Source of the DNA: Sediminispirochaeta smaragdinae DSM 11293 | Lineage (GTDB): Bacteria; Spirochaetota; Spirochaetia; DSM-16054; Sediminispirochaetaceae | NCBI RefSeq assembly: GCF_000143985.1 | Contig: NC_014364.1 | Coordinates: 3,162,001-3,226,000, forward strand | DNA: 64,000 nt | Direction: 5' to 3' | In this document: positions 1 to 8,224 of the stretch, piece by piece | Position numbering within the stretch: the first letter of the stretch is position 1 | Layout: each line of letters begins with the position of its first letter | Made by a program: the position numbers and the translations under genes | The notes under the pieces: model-generated | The model's database searches: none | What the model was told of the DNA's origin: nothing | What the model saw: the letters and a program-made list of their open reading frames with translations, nothing else

Positions 1-610
1 CACCTGCGGTTTCCATACCGGCCTTTACCAGAGAGGGAAGAAGATCTCCGCTCTCCCAGACCTGCTCTTCCAGCACGCTTATGATGGCATCTTCCATGGG
101 CTGATCTCCATGGAAAAGAAGACGGGAAAAAAATCGGGCGACATCCCGTACCAGGGGATGGTCGTGGGTCAGCGAAGCCTGGGAAGCCGCGGCATCCGCC
201 AAAGCGGCCGGATCGGTAAAAAGCAGTGCAAGGGCGGCGGTCCGTCCGGCCCCGCCCAAGTCATCCATCGAGCTGGCCTTCCCGCCAGAGAGGGTATCTT
301 TGCTGGCATGGTCCATATAGCCGTCATAGATGGCCATCTTCTCTTTCCAAAGCTGAAAAAAGGCCTCTTGGTCGTAACCGCCCTTATCGGCAATCGATTC
401 AAGAAGCCACAGGGTTTGATCACCGTAATGGGTAAACTCACCCCGCTTTCTATTCGGATGAAAGGTTTTCACCAGCGGATCACTCAAGTCACGTGGCCGA
501 CCGATCCGCTTGGCAATGGCATCGACATTGTAGATCCAATGGCTGCCGAGACTTAAAGAATCGGCTGCCAATGCCCCGTAGATGATTCCCTTACGTGTAT
601 CATGTTTCAT
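1..610 (-). CDS. ADP-ribosylglycohydrolase family protein (C-terminus outside window)
   Basis: Reading leftward from the ATG at 608-610 the frame stays open to the window edge, giving about 203 codons of a gene whose 3' end is missing. The N-terminus carries GALAADSLSLGSHWIYN, typical of the ADP-ribosylglycohydrolase/J1-crystallin family, followed by HYGDQTLWLLES and SSMDDLGGAGRT, which are in the regions that supply Mg-binding acidic residues in this fold. Family members remove ADP-ribose from proteins or small molecules; DraG, which reactivates nitrogenase reductase, belongs to the same superfamily. Here the gene lies about 50 kb from nif, and the sequence looks more like the general family than DraG, so the substrate is unknown. 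No strong Shine-Dalgarno is visible before the ATG. Confidence 0.75.
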   Translation of the reverse strand, partial: MKHDTRKGIIYGALAADSLSLGSHWIYNVDAIAKRIGRPRDLSDPLVKTFHPNRKRGEFTHYGDQTLWLLESIADKGGYDQEAFFQLWKEKMAIYDGYMDHASKDTLSGGKASSMDDLGGAGRTAALALLFTDPAALADAAASQASLTHDHPLVRDVARFFSRLLFHGDQPMEDAIISVLEEQVWESGDLLPSLVKAGMETAG

Positions 611-664
611 ACTTTCAAGGTAGTAATTACGGTGCCAAAAGGCAAATACAGGGGAAAGCGTAAC

Positions 665-685
665 ATCACCAGGATTCGGAACATT
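665..685 (-). repeat. Single copy of the 22-bp dispersed terminal repeat
   Basis: The plus strand reads ATCACCAGGATTCGGAACAT, matching the right-hand end of the MITE-like elements at 32606 and 52261 with a degenerate tip. No convincing inverted partner is nearby. It lies in the 292-bp gap between the ADP-ribosylglycohydrolase gene and the GntR gene; I see no convincing gene in that gap. Confidence 0.55.
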
Positions 686-873
686 CCTTTTAACCGCTGA
701 TAATGCATGAAACTATTGCTCGCCAATAAGTATTTGACCACGGCAATCACCATCAGGATCGTGTACCATGGATAATAGTGCCGTTACGGCATTCCTTTTG
801 CCGATGCGATGGATTTCCAGTTGATAATGAATTGGGAAACCAATGGTTTTTTCTGTATTGTTGTTCGATGAAA

Positions 874-893
874 CAAAAAAAGAGCCTTGCTCA
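874..893 (-). terminator. Weak intrinsic terminator after the GntR gene
   Basis: On the minus strand GAGC-AAG-GCTC is followed by seven T residues, starting about 10 nt past the stop codon of the GntR gene. The stem is only 4 bp, so termination would rely on the U-tract. Confidence 0.4.
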
Positions 894-902
894 AGTTGTA
901 TT

Positions 903-1655
903 TTATGTAGCTGTATCAGAAATGTCATGTACGTTTTCGGTATCTGCCAAAACTGCTTCCTCCAATTTACGGCGCGCACACACCAAATGTCCTATCATAT
1001 CATCACGGGCTCCGTTGCTATCTTTCGAAAGAATTTTATTGAAAATCGCCTCATGGGCCAGCAATGAGTCATAGGAATCAAATTCTCTTCTTATGGTATA
1101 TTGCTTTGACAATTCCAGGAGACTGAACAGAGAGCAATAGATACCCGTCAGTATTTCATTGTGTGCTGAGCGTACCAGAAGTGCATGAAATTCATGGGAG
1201 TATAACCGAAGCATCTCATAATCGGCATCCTTGATTTTAGCCTCTTTCAAAAGATCCCGCATCTTTTTCAGCGTCAAACGAATTTGTGTAATGTCTTCAC
1301 CTGTTCGTCGTATTGCCGCATAATAACAGGCCGTCGATTCCAGGGAAATACGTACCTCAAAAAGAGATAAAACACTTTGAGACTGTATTGATAAGCCGAA
1401 ACTGAGGTTTTCTATGATATGGGATATGTCGAGGTTATGTACATACAGCCCATCGTTAGGAACATTTTTTAAGATACCGATATATTCCAGAACCTTCAGG
1501 GCTTCCCGAACAGGGACCCTGCTGACGTTAAATTTTTCTGCCAGGCTTCGTTCGGAAGGGAATTTATCTCCTGCAGAATAAACTCCTGTTGCAATCAAAT
1601 CTTTTATGTGTTCGATAATATCTTTGTAATGACTACCACTTTTTTCATGGTGCAT
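903..1655 (-). CDS. FadR-type (FCD domain) GntR transcriptional regulator
   Basis: A 250-residue protein with an N-terminal winged helix (about residues 8-75; FPSERSLAEKFNVSRVPVREAL is the recognition region) and an all-helical C-terminal FCD ligand domain (about 90-235). FCD regulators usually sense small carboxylates, hexuronates or related catabolites and repress an adjacent operon. I chose the ATG at 1655 because GGGAGG lies 7 nt upstream; the ATG five codons earlier overlaps that ribosome-binding site. It diverges from a decayed sugar ABC operon with a GH4 glycosidase. A palindrome of the UxuR/ExuR type lies 50 bp upstream and is the probable operator. The inducer is unknown. Confidence 0.88.
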   Translation of the reverse strand: MHHEKSGSHYKDIIEHIKDLIATGVYSAGDKFPSERSLAEKFNVSRVPVREALKVLEYIGILKNVPNDGLYVHNLDISHIIENLSFGLSIQSQSVLSLFEVRISLESTACYYAAIRRTGEDITQIRLTLKKMRDLLKEAKIKDADYEMLRLYSHEFHALLVRSAHNEILTGIYCSLFSLLELSKQYTIRREFDSYDSLLAHEAIFNKILSKDSNGARDDMIGHLVCARRKLEEAVLADTENVHDISDTAT

Positions 1656-1683
1656 TTTGCTACCTCCCAATTGTTAACACTAT

Positions 1684-1713
1684 ATGGATGGCATCCATTA
1701 CACTGGTATACCA
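1684..1713. promoter_or_regulatory. Candidate GntR operator region: two adjacent palindromes
   Basis: TGGTATACCA (1704-1713) is a perfect palindrome and matches the core of the known UxuR/ExuR operators of hexuronate metabolism. Beside it, ATGGATG-G-CATCCAT (1684-1698) is a perfect 7-bp inverted repeat. Both lie between the FCD regulator and the truncated permease gene, so autoregulation and control of the divergent genes are both plausible. Confidence 0.55.
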
Positions 1714-1726
1714 ATCAAATTGAATT

Positions 1727-2107
1727 CATAAATGGAAAACTACTCCATTTATGACCCTGCTTCTTATTGCCGGATTACAAGCAATCCCCAAGGAACTATA
1801 TGAAGCAGTAAAGGTAGATGGAGCAGGAGCCGGTCGGACCTTTTTTTGCGTGACGCTTCCTCTGGTAAAAAATGCCCTTATGGTGGCCATGATTTTCCGT
1901 ACGCTTGATGCATTACGGGTTTTTGATCTTTTCCAAATAATCTTTGCCCAAAAACGTTTTTCCTTGGCTTCCTATACATATTATCAGCTGATTGATAGTA
2001 AAGCTATGGGATATTCATCGGCTTCCAGTATTCTTATCTTTCTTCTGGTCTTTTTAGTTTCACTTATTTATGTCAAGTTAGCAGGAGGAATAAGCAAAAA
2101 TGATTAA
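1727..2107 (+). pseudogene. Truncated sugar ABC transporter permease (MalF-type), C-terminal half only
   Basis: Only about 120 residues remain of a permease that normally has about 290. Similarity begins abruptly at WKTTPFM, the middle of the protein, just after an in-frame TGA at 1721-1723, and continues through the EAA loop (EAVKVDGAGAGRTFFCVTLP) that docks on the ATPase, then two membrane helices. Residues before the EAA region, which would hold the first transmembrane helices, are gone, and no substrate-binding protein gene is present. An ATG at 1751 could still start translation inside the remnant, but there is no Shine-Dalgarno. The simplest reading is a deletion that removed the binding protein and the 5' half of this gene and joined the rest to the regulator's upstream region. 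Confidence 0.75.
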
Positions 2108-2963
2108 GAAGAACCAGATAATTCATAATACGTTTTTTTGCATTTTCCTTTTCTGTTTTATTTTGCTTGTATTTTTTCCGTTCTACTGGATGGTAAATAC
2201 ATCAATGAAAACAGAAAATCAATTGATGATGACTCCTGCTACACTGGTTCCCTTGGATCATATTTCAATGAAGTTCCTGCCTTCCTCAATCAATTATCAG
2301 GCAGTATTGAAGAACACCCTTTTCCTTCATAGCATTGCAAATTCCATTATTGTTGCCGGAGTAGTGACACTGGTTTCCTTGCTCCTTGGTTCTTTTTCAG
2401 CCTATGCTCTTGGAAAATTGTATTTTCGGGGGAAAAAGATTATCCTGTATCTCATTCTTACCATGACAATGTTTCCTCGAGTCTCGGTTCTTAGTGGGTT
2501 ATATTCCGTAATACGGTTTCTGCATATATCAGCAATACAAAGCATGATTTTATCTTATTTTCTGTTTACACTACCTTTTACTGTTTGGGTCATGACATCA
2601 TATTATCGGCAACTTCCATCATCGCTCCTTGAGGCGGCTTATGTTGATGGAGCTACGCCATTTCAAAGTTTTTTTGATATTTTACTTCCACTTACGATAC
2701 CCGCTGCTGTTACTACAGGCTTGCTTGCCTTCATTGCTGCTTGGAACGAATATCTATTTGCACTGACGTTTTCTTCGGTTTCCCCAAAATCGAGAACTAT
2801 TCCCGTTGCCATTGCCATGTTCAGCGGAACCGTTTCCCGACAATATCCTTTTGGCGAAATCATGGCTGCATCTGTCGTTATTACGCTACCTTTGTTAATC
2901 CTTGTGATTGTATTTCAGAAAAAACTCGTTGCAGGATTAACTTCTGGTGCAATAAAACAATAA
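2100..2963 (+). CDS. Sugar ABC transporter permease, MalG family
   Basis: A 287-residue inner-membrane protein of normal family length with about six transmembrane helices; the first is residues 12-30. The EAA loop reads LLEAAYVDGATPFQSFFDIL near residue 180 and would contact the ATPase. It overlaps the end of the truncated MalF-type permease by 8 bp, so the two were one operon, and it is followed 29 bp later by a GH4 glycosidase. MalG and MalF types work as a heterodimer, so with the partner broken this permease is probably non-functional unless another MalF-type protein replaces it. No ATPase gene is in the window; such operons often use a shared MsmK/UgpC-type ATPase. Substrate is inferred to be a sugar or uronide. 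Confidence 0.85.
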   Translation: MIKKNQIIHNTFFCIFLFCFILLVFFPFYWMVNTSMKTENQLMMTPATLVPLDHISMKFLPSSINYQAVLKNTLFLHSIANSIIVAGVVTLVSLLLGSFSAYALGKLYFRGKKIILYLILTMTMFPRVSVLSGLYSVIRFLHISAIQSMILSYFLFTLPFTVWVMTSYYRQLPSSLLEAAYVDGATPFQSFFDILLPLTIPAAVTTGLLAFIAAWNEYLFALTFSSVSPKSRTIPVAIAMFSGTVSRQYPFGEIMAASVVITLPLLILVIVFQKKLVAGLTSGAIKQ

Positions 2964-2992
2964 TTTCTATTGAGTTAGAAAGGAGCTTTATC

Positions 2993-4354
2993 ATGAAAAT
3001 TGTGTTGATTGGAGCGGGAAGTGCTCAATTCGGATTGGGTACCTTGGGTGATTTGTTTCAGAGCCAGGCTCTGGAAGGAAGCGAAATTGACATCGTCGAT
3101 ATCGACGAGAAAGCACTGGCTCATGTACAAAAGATTGCAACATCTTTCCTGGAGGAAAGTGGCAAACCATTTTGGGTCCAGGCATACACTGACAGGAAAG
3201 AAGCCCTGCGGGATGCCGATGTCGTGGTCATCTCCATTGAGGTCGGTAAACGATTTCCTCTTTGGAATCAAGATTGGACCATCCCACAGCAATATGGAAT
3301 TCATCAGGTTTATGGGGAGAACGGTGGAGCTGGTGGGGTGTTCCATTCTCTTCGCATCACTCCGGTGATTGTGGAAATTTGTGATGATGTAATGCAATTT
3401 TGTCCTAATGCCTATGTATTCAATTATTCCAATCCGATGACAGCAATAACGACAGCAGTGTTGCGAAAGTATCCTCAACTTAAATTCATCGGAATGTGCC
3501 ACGAAATAGCTTCGTTGAAACGTTATGTGCCGATAATTCTGGATACCCCCTACGAAGATATTGCTCTCCGGGCTGCAGGTTTGAATCATTTCAGTGTTCT
3601 GCTTGAAGCCTCCTATCGGTCGACGGGCAAAGATGCCTATCCTGATATCCTTGAGAGGGCTCCTGCTTTTTTTGAACGGGAACCTGGATATTCCGATCTG
3701 CTTTCGTATGTACAAAAGGGAGGATCTGTTGAACAAACAGAGGGAAGCGACAGGCGATCGTTGCTTGCCGGTACCCGCAGTTCCAAGTCTTGGGCTGATC
3801 GCACGCTTTTTAAAACCATTTTGGAACGATATCGTTTATTGCCGATTACAGGTGACAGCCATATTGGGGAATACATTTCTTGGGCCTGGGAAATCGCTGA
3901 TCACAAAGGTATCAAGGATTTCTACGAGTTCTACCAAATAATGCTCTCTCGAAATGAACCGAAAATCGGTACGGAAACACACGAACGATTGGTATATATA
4001 CTTGAGGCGCTTTTAAAGGGGGCTGCTTCTTATGAAGAACCGGCTGTCAATATTCTTAACGAGGATCTGATACCTGAACTTCCTTCATGGATTGCCGTTG
4101 AAGTACCAGGCATCGTTTCGGCATCGGGAATAAAAGGGGTAAAATTCCCTGCCTATCCCAAAGGCTTTGCGGCACTGCTTCGTAATTATTGTGGTGTGTA
4201 TGACCTGATTGCTGAAGCTGTGCTGACTAGTCGGAAAGAATATGTCATTCAAGCATTGATGGCCAATCCTGTCGTTGACCAGTGTCGGTGTCTTCCCGAA
4301 TTAGTAGACATTATGATAGATAGGCAAAAGCCTTGGCTTGATTATTTAGGATGA
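2993..4354 (+). CDS. Glycoside hydrolase family 4 enzyme (alpha-galactosidase/alpha-galacturonidase type)
   Basis: A 453-residue protein; the ATG at 2993 follows AAAGGAGC and begins MKIVLIGAGSAQFG, an NAD-binding Rossmann start. Further family signatures are GENGGAGGVFHS (about 108-119), NYSNPMT (144-150), GMCHE with Cys169 and His170 positioned as the metal ligand and base region, and LNHF (about residue 197). GH4 enzymes use NAD and a divalent metal to cleave glycosides by transient oxidation at C3. Substrates in the family range from melibiose and phospho-glucosides to galacturonides. The hexuronate-type operator upstream and the LplB/LplC-like order favour a uronide, but the sequence does not prove it. 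It ends the operon and is followed by a strong terminator. Confidence 0.85.
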   Translation: MKIVLIGAGSAQFGLGTLGDLFQSQALEGSEIDIVDIDEKALAHVQKIATSFLEESGKPFWVQAYTDRKEALRDADVVVISIEVGKRFPLWNQDWTIPQQYGIHQVYGENGGAGGVFHSLRITPVIVEICDDVMQFCPNAYVFNYSNPMTAITTAVLRKYPQLKFIGMCHEIASLKRYVPIILDTPYEDIALRAAGLNHFSVLLEASYRSTGKDAYPDILERAPAFFEREPGYSDLLSYVQKGGSVEQTEGSDRRSLLAGTRSSKSWADRTLFKTILERYRLLPITGDSHIGEYISWAWEIADHKGIKDFYEFYQIMLSRNEPKIGTETHERLVYILEALLKGAASYEEPAVNILNEDLIPELPSWIAVEVPGIVSASGIKGVKFPAYPKGFAALLRNYCGVYDLIAEAVLTSRKEYVIQALMANPVVDQCRCLPELVDIMIDRQKPWLDYLG

Positions 4355-4426
4355 GGTTGCCTTTTATTCCTGTAATTGTGTTTTATGTAAAAAACGGATT
4401 GTATTTCTTTTGAATATGTTTGAAGT

Positions 4427-4462
4427 CGATACAGAGGGCTTATCCTCTGTATCGATTGTTTT
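4427..4462 (+). terminator. Intrinsic terminator after the GH4 gene
   Basis: CGATACAGAGG (4427-4437), a 6-nt loop and CCTCTGTATCG (4444-4454) form a perfect 11-bp stem followed by ATTGTTTT. It lies 73 bp past the GH4 stop codon. Confidence 0.85.
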
Positions 4463-4608
4463 CCGTCTGATTTTGCAACAATATTACGGAGGAAATATTT
4501 TCTACCCAATATTTCAAAAGAAAGTATTTTTATTTAACACAAATAATAAAAACCCCTGAAAATGAGTCCTGTGTGATTTTTTTGGCAAGAAAGTAAGGTG
4601 GATATTAC

Positions 4609-5559
4609 ATGGATCGACATATTAATTTTTTCCTTGTGTTGGCTATTACACTTTTTATTACGTGGTTTCTGCGTGATTTTGGCGGAATGCTGAACTCGCA
4701 TGAAATGTTCGCTACGGTTACGATCATGCTTATGTATGTCGGAATGGGGATGACAACAGACTCCCGGCAATTGTTGGTAGGATTAAGGAACTGGAAACTT
4801 ATCCTTTTTTCGCAATTTTCCTTGTTTGGCCTTTCACCTATACTGGCTTATGGTATTTTTCATGCTGTCATGCGATATTCCCATTTGGAATATGCTATAG
4901 GTCTGTTGTTTCTCGGTTGTTTACCCACCACCATAACGTCTTGCATTATGCTGACGAAGGAATACGGAGGTAATACTGTTGGAGCATTGTATAATTCAAT
5001 TGTTTCGCAATTTTTGGGGCTGCTCCTTACCCCCTTGTTACTTTCTACGTTACTGGCAACTCAATTTATCTCTGTTATCCCTTTCTCACAGGTAGTGGAG
5101 AATTTATGTCAGAAAATGATTATCCCCTTTGCTATCGGACAGTTTTTGCGCCAGAGGCATGTGTTATTGGGCCGTATTCCGGGAATTGTTACCTATTATG
5201 GGATATTCTTTATTCTCTATATGAAATTGGCGGCAACCTTTTGTAAAGGAGATCTTCTTGAATACTTCCATTTGCTTTCGATACCCCTGATTGGCGTATT
5301 TGCCTTTTGTTCATTACTTTTACTGCTGGTATCACTCTTGACCGTTGGTTGTAAATTTTCACGGAAGGACCAAGTCTGTTCCATCTTTACAGGAACGCAG
5401 AAAACAATGGGAATGGGAATTCCTCTTGCAACGATCTATTTCCCGAAGAATGAGGAAATAGTCTCTTCCGTTTCCCTCCTGATAATTTTCTATTATATTT
5501 TAATAATGGTAGGTGCTGCTTTTGTTGTTGTACGAATTTTGCCAAAGCAAAAAATATGA
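4609..5559 (+). CDS. BASS-family (bile acid:Na+ symporter-like) transporter
   Basis: A 316-residue, very hydrophobic protein with about nine to ten transmembrane helices. The stretches FLGCLPTTITSCIMLTKEYG (about 103-122) and FTGTQKTMGMGIPLATIYF (about 262-280) correspond to the two broken-helix crossover regions that bind Na+ and substrate in this fold. The pattern is closest to the YfeH/SLC10A7 subgroup. The substrate is unknown; organic anions or sterol-like acids are usual for the family. The start ATG has AAGGTGG upstream. It stands alone between the GH4 terminator and a convergent MATE gene and shares the low GC of the block to its left. Confidence 0.82.
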   Translation: MDRHINFFLVLAITLFITWFLRDFGGMLNSHEMFATVTIMLMYVGMGMTTDSRQLLVGLRNWKLILFSQFSLFGLSPILAYGIFHAVMRYSHLEYAIGLLFLGCLPTTITSCIMLTKEYGGNTVGALYNSIVSQFLGLLLTPLLLSTLLATQFISVIPFSQVVENLCQKMIIPFAIGQFLRQRHVLLGRIPGIVTYYGIFFILYMKLAATFCKGDLLEYFHLLSIPLIGVFAFCSLLLLLVSLLTVGCKFSRKDQVCSIFTGTQKTMGMGIPLATIYFPKNEEIVSSVSLLIIFYYILIMVGAAFVVVRILPKQKI

Positions 5560-5633
5560 ATCACACATGAATACACCAAGGCCGTTTAGTGAAAGAGGCC
5601 GCCGATAGGAAACCATTTTTCCGCATATGTAAA

Positions 5634-6992
5634 TTAGGCATATTCAGAAAGTATATGCCGACAGTAAAGGGCCGCGATCAGTGCCGCCATCCAGGTTACC
5701 GCAAAGATTCCCCAGAAGACCCCGGTTACCCCAAGGCCTGCGGTCTTAGAAAGGAGCCAGAAAAGAGGGACAGGTACAAGCAGCTGTCTAAAGAGTCCTA
5801 TGGCGATGGCAAAACGCGGTCTTTTCAGGCCCTGAAGCAGGGAGACATGGACCGAAAGAACAACATAAGCGTAAAGGGTCAGGGAATCGATACGCAGATA
5901 ACGGGCCCCAATAGCAATGACCTCTTGGTCGCCGCTGAAAAATCCGACAAGCACCGGTGCGGCCAAAAGGAAAAAGGCAGCTGGAACGAGAAGAACAAGG
6001 CCGTATTTAAGCGCCGATATCTCGGTCTCTTTCACCCTATGGAAAAGAGCGGCACCGCTATTGCGCGCCGAAATACTCAAGACCGCCGTAGAAATTCCAA
6101 TCGTAGGGAGCAGAGCAATCTGCTCGATCCTCACTGCGGCCCCATAGGCCGCAACGGCCCTTTCGCCGAATTGCCCGAGAAACCAGGTAATGACGAAAAT
6201 CCCGACCCCCACGGTGAGAGAGTTCAAAGTAGCCGGCACCCCTTGTCCGAGTAACTGGAGCCATGCCGAGGGACGGGGAAGAAAGTCATGTCGATGTGCC
6301 CCAGCGAAGCGTCTATACTTTTGCAGACGATACAGCATGTAGGACATACCAAGGGCCTGAACCAGGATCGTCGCAAAGGCAACCCCGCGAATGCCCATCC
6401 GGGGAATACCAAGCCAGCCGAAGATGAAAAGAGGGTCGAGAAGAAGGTTCAAAAGGAAACCGGCAATCAGGACATTGCGATAGCTTTTGGTATCGCCGTG
6501 AGCACGCAAAATGCCGTTTATCGCACCATTAAAGAGGAAAAACAAAGCACCTGCAAAGATGATTCGCATATAGGCCAGGGCCTTGGAAAGATAGTCCCCG
6601 TCTGCACCAAGCAGACGGAAAAGTGGTGGGGCGGCAAGCTCCCCCACAAGCGTGAGCAACAATGAAAGAATAATTCCCAGGGAAAAGACCTGGGCGGAGA
6701 CAAAGCGGCCGGAGGACTCGCGCCCGGCACCATATTCGTTTCCGACAACAGCGGTGACCCCGACGGAAAAACCTTCGGTAAAGGCAATGATAATAAAAAA
6801 GAGGGGAAAGGAGAGGCTTAAGGCCGCAAGGGTACTTGTAGAGAGCATTCCCGCATACCAGGTATCAACGACATTGAATCCGGTATTGAAGAGAAAGCCT
6901 ACGGCAGCCGGTATGCCGATGGTCCGAACAAGACGAGGAACAGGCTCGCTCAAAAGGGAATCAAGACTATTTCCCCCCACAGTTTCGCGCAT
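5634..6992 (-). CDS. MATE family efflux transporter
   Basis: A 452-residue inner-membrane protein, full length for the family, with about twelve helices in two homologous halves. The N-terminal half contains GIPAAVGFLFNTGFNVVDTW and FSVGVTAVVGNEYGAG, and the second half GVPATLNSLTVGVGIFVITW, the repeated pattern of MATE proteins. These export drugs or metabolites in exchange for Na+ or H+. The ATG has GGGAGG upstream. It follows the lyxose isomerase/PfkB pair on the same strand after 62 bp, so it may be part of that transcript, though nothing ties its substrate to sugars. Confidence 0.9.
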   Translation of the reverse strand: MRETVGGNSLDSLLSEPVPRLVRTIGIPAAVGFLFNTGFNVVDTWYAGMLSTSTLAALSLSFPLFFIIIAFTEGFSVGVTAVVGNEYGAGRESSGRFVSAQVFSLGIILSLLLTLVGELAAPPLFRLLGADGDYLSKALAYMRIIFAGALFFLFNGAINGILRAHGDTKSYRNVLIAGFLLNLLLDPLFIFGWLGIPRMGIRGVAFATILVQALGMSYMLYRLQKYRRFAGAHRHDFLPRPSAWLQLLGQGVPATLNSLTVGVGIFVITWFLGQFGERAVAAYGAAVRIEQIALLPTIGISTAVLSISARNSGAALFHRVKETEISALKYGLVLLVPAAFFLLAAPVLVGFFSGDQEVIAIGARYLRIDSLTLYAYVVLSVHVSLLQGLKRPRFAIAIGLFRQLLVPVPLFWLLSKTAGLGVTGVFWGIFAVTWMAALIAALYCRHILSEYA

Positions 6993-7054
6993 AGCATCCT
7001 CCCTCTACCTTTTTTTCCTGAGGATAGCTAGTTTACCCCATCGAGGGAAGAGCT

Positions 7055-8224
7055 TCACTCTCCGATCTGCCTTCGATATGAGGAGACAATAGGCTCCAAA
7101 AGCCGCCGTTTTTCCCCTCTCATCTTTTGGTGATAGGTGCCTCCGTGGTAGAAACAGGCAAAGCCTCCGCTGGCGGCGGCCCAGGCGGCAGCCTCACGTA
7201 GCGAAGGTTTTTCGGGAAGCTGCATTGCAGACGAGGCGACAAGGCCACCAAGGAAGTTATCTCCACATCCGGTGGTGTCCCCTTTCAATGAAGGATCTGC
7301 GGCAAGTCGATCGTCGACCCAGCGGCTGACGGGCAGCATGGCCATCTCGTGGGAAAGAAATCGCTCTCCCCCCGACCAAAGAAGATAATCCCTTGCCCCC
7401 CGGGTGATGACCAAAGCACCGACCCTCCAGTCGATAAAGCGGTTCGCGGCATCTTCGATACGTGTCGTGGCACTCAGGCGAAGAGCCTCTTCTTCATCAC
7501 AGACCAAAAGATCGATAAACCGATAGCTGTCCCGATCTCCCAGAGGCCATATTCCCTTTGGGTCACGCTTTTGGCTTCGGAAATCATACACCGTCCCCAC
7601 AATGGTCAGGGCTCCGTGCTCTTTCGCCCTTTTAAGAAGCGGGGTAAGAGCGGCGTGAAGCGGAGGAACAAGGGCCGAACCTCCGATAAGAAGGATATCG
7701 GTATCATAAAAATCGTCAGGAAACCGTTCCACGGCAAGATGTTCCGCCGCTCCGATGGTATGGACAAAGCTACGCTCCCCCTTCCCTTCCAGGGCGTAAG
7801 GGTCGGCCAGGACGACGGTAGAAGGCGAAGGACTCTTATCCATGTATTGGAAAAACGCCTGTACCGGTGTTTCTCCGATAAAGGACTCGATCTGTCCGGC
7901 AAGGGGATCATCACCGACAATACCGTAGAATCGACTCTCCACCCCCTGCTTCTCGAGAAGCTGTGCCGCATGAACCAGGGCGACAATGGCGGGTCCTCCC
8001 AGATTCACGGCCGTGGCTTCCGTACCACCGCTTATTTCGTATAAAAGTTCGGGAAAGGGGCGGCCTGCAAAGGCCTCGAGGTCATTGGCGAGAACGAGGC
8101 CTCCGGGAATGAGGCCGCCGTCTCCCGGGACCCGGGAAAGAAGGCGGCGAAAGGCATCTCCGGCATAGGATATCTCCCGATAGAGAACATCGATCAGGCA
8201 GCACCCCGTAGCCGTAATTCTCAT
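7055..8224 (-). CDS. PfkB-family carbohydrate kinase
   Basis: A 389-residue kinase of the ribokinase fold. The hallmark C-terminal signature DTTGCGDNFLGG (about residues 300-312) contains the catalytic aspartate and anion hole, and a central ALVITRGARDYLLW stretch matches the nucleotide-binding region. It is longer than ribokinase (about 310 residues). The start ATG overlaps the stop of the D-lyxose isomerase gene by 4 nt (ATGA), so the two are translationally coupled. The likely job is phosphorylation of the ketose that the isomerase makes, such as xylulose or fructose, but the family is too broad to name the substrate from sequence. Confidence 0.85.
   Translation of the reverse strand: MRITATGCCLIDVLYREISYAGDAFRRLLSRVPGDGGLIPGGLVLANDLEAFAGRPFPELLYEISGGTEATAVNLGGPAIVALVHAAQLLEKQGVESRFYGIVGDDPLAGQIESFIGETPVQAFFQYMDKSPSPSTVVLADPYALEGKGERSFVHTIGAAEHLAVERFPDDFYDTDILLIGGSALVPPLHAALTPLLKRAKEHGALTIVGTVYDFRSQKRDPKGIWPLGDRDSYRFIDLLVCDEEEALRLSATTRIEDAANRFIDWRVGALVITRGARDYLLWSGGERFLSHEMAMLPVSRWVDDRLAADPSLKGDTTGCGDNFLGGLVASSAMQLPEKPSLREAAAWAAASGGFACFYHGGTYHQKMRGEKRRLLEPIVSSYRRQIGE

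Noticed and set aside
615-640. Near-match to a sigma-54 promoter (TTGGCACCGTAATTAC) before the ADP-ribosylglycohydrolase gene
   Set aside because: The -12 element has AC instead of the essential GC, and the start of transcription would fall on the start codon. Attractive because of DraG, but not supportable.
713-979. 88-residue minus-strand open frame beyond the GntR gene
   Set aside because: It overlaps the GntR 3' end, has no ribosome-binding site and resembles no family; probably chance or a decayed fragment.
2741-2992. N-terminal extension of the GH4 frame
   Set aside because: It overlaps the permease gene; a good ribosome-binding site and the Rossmann motif place the start at 2993.
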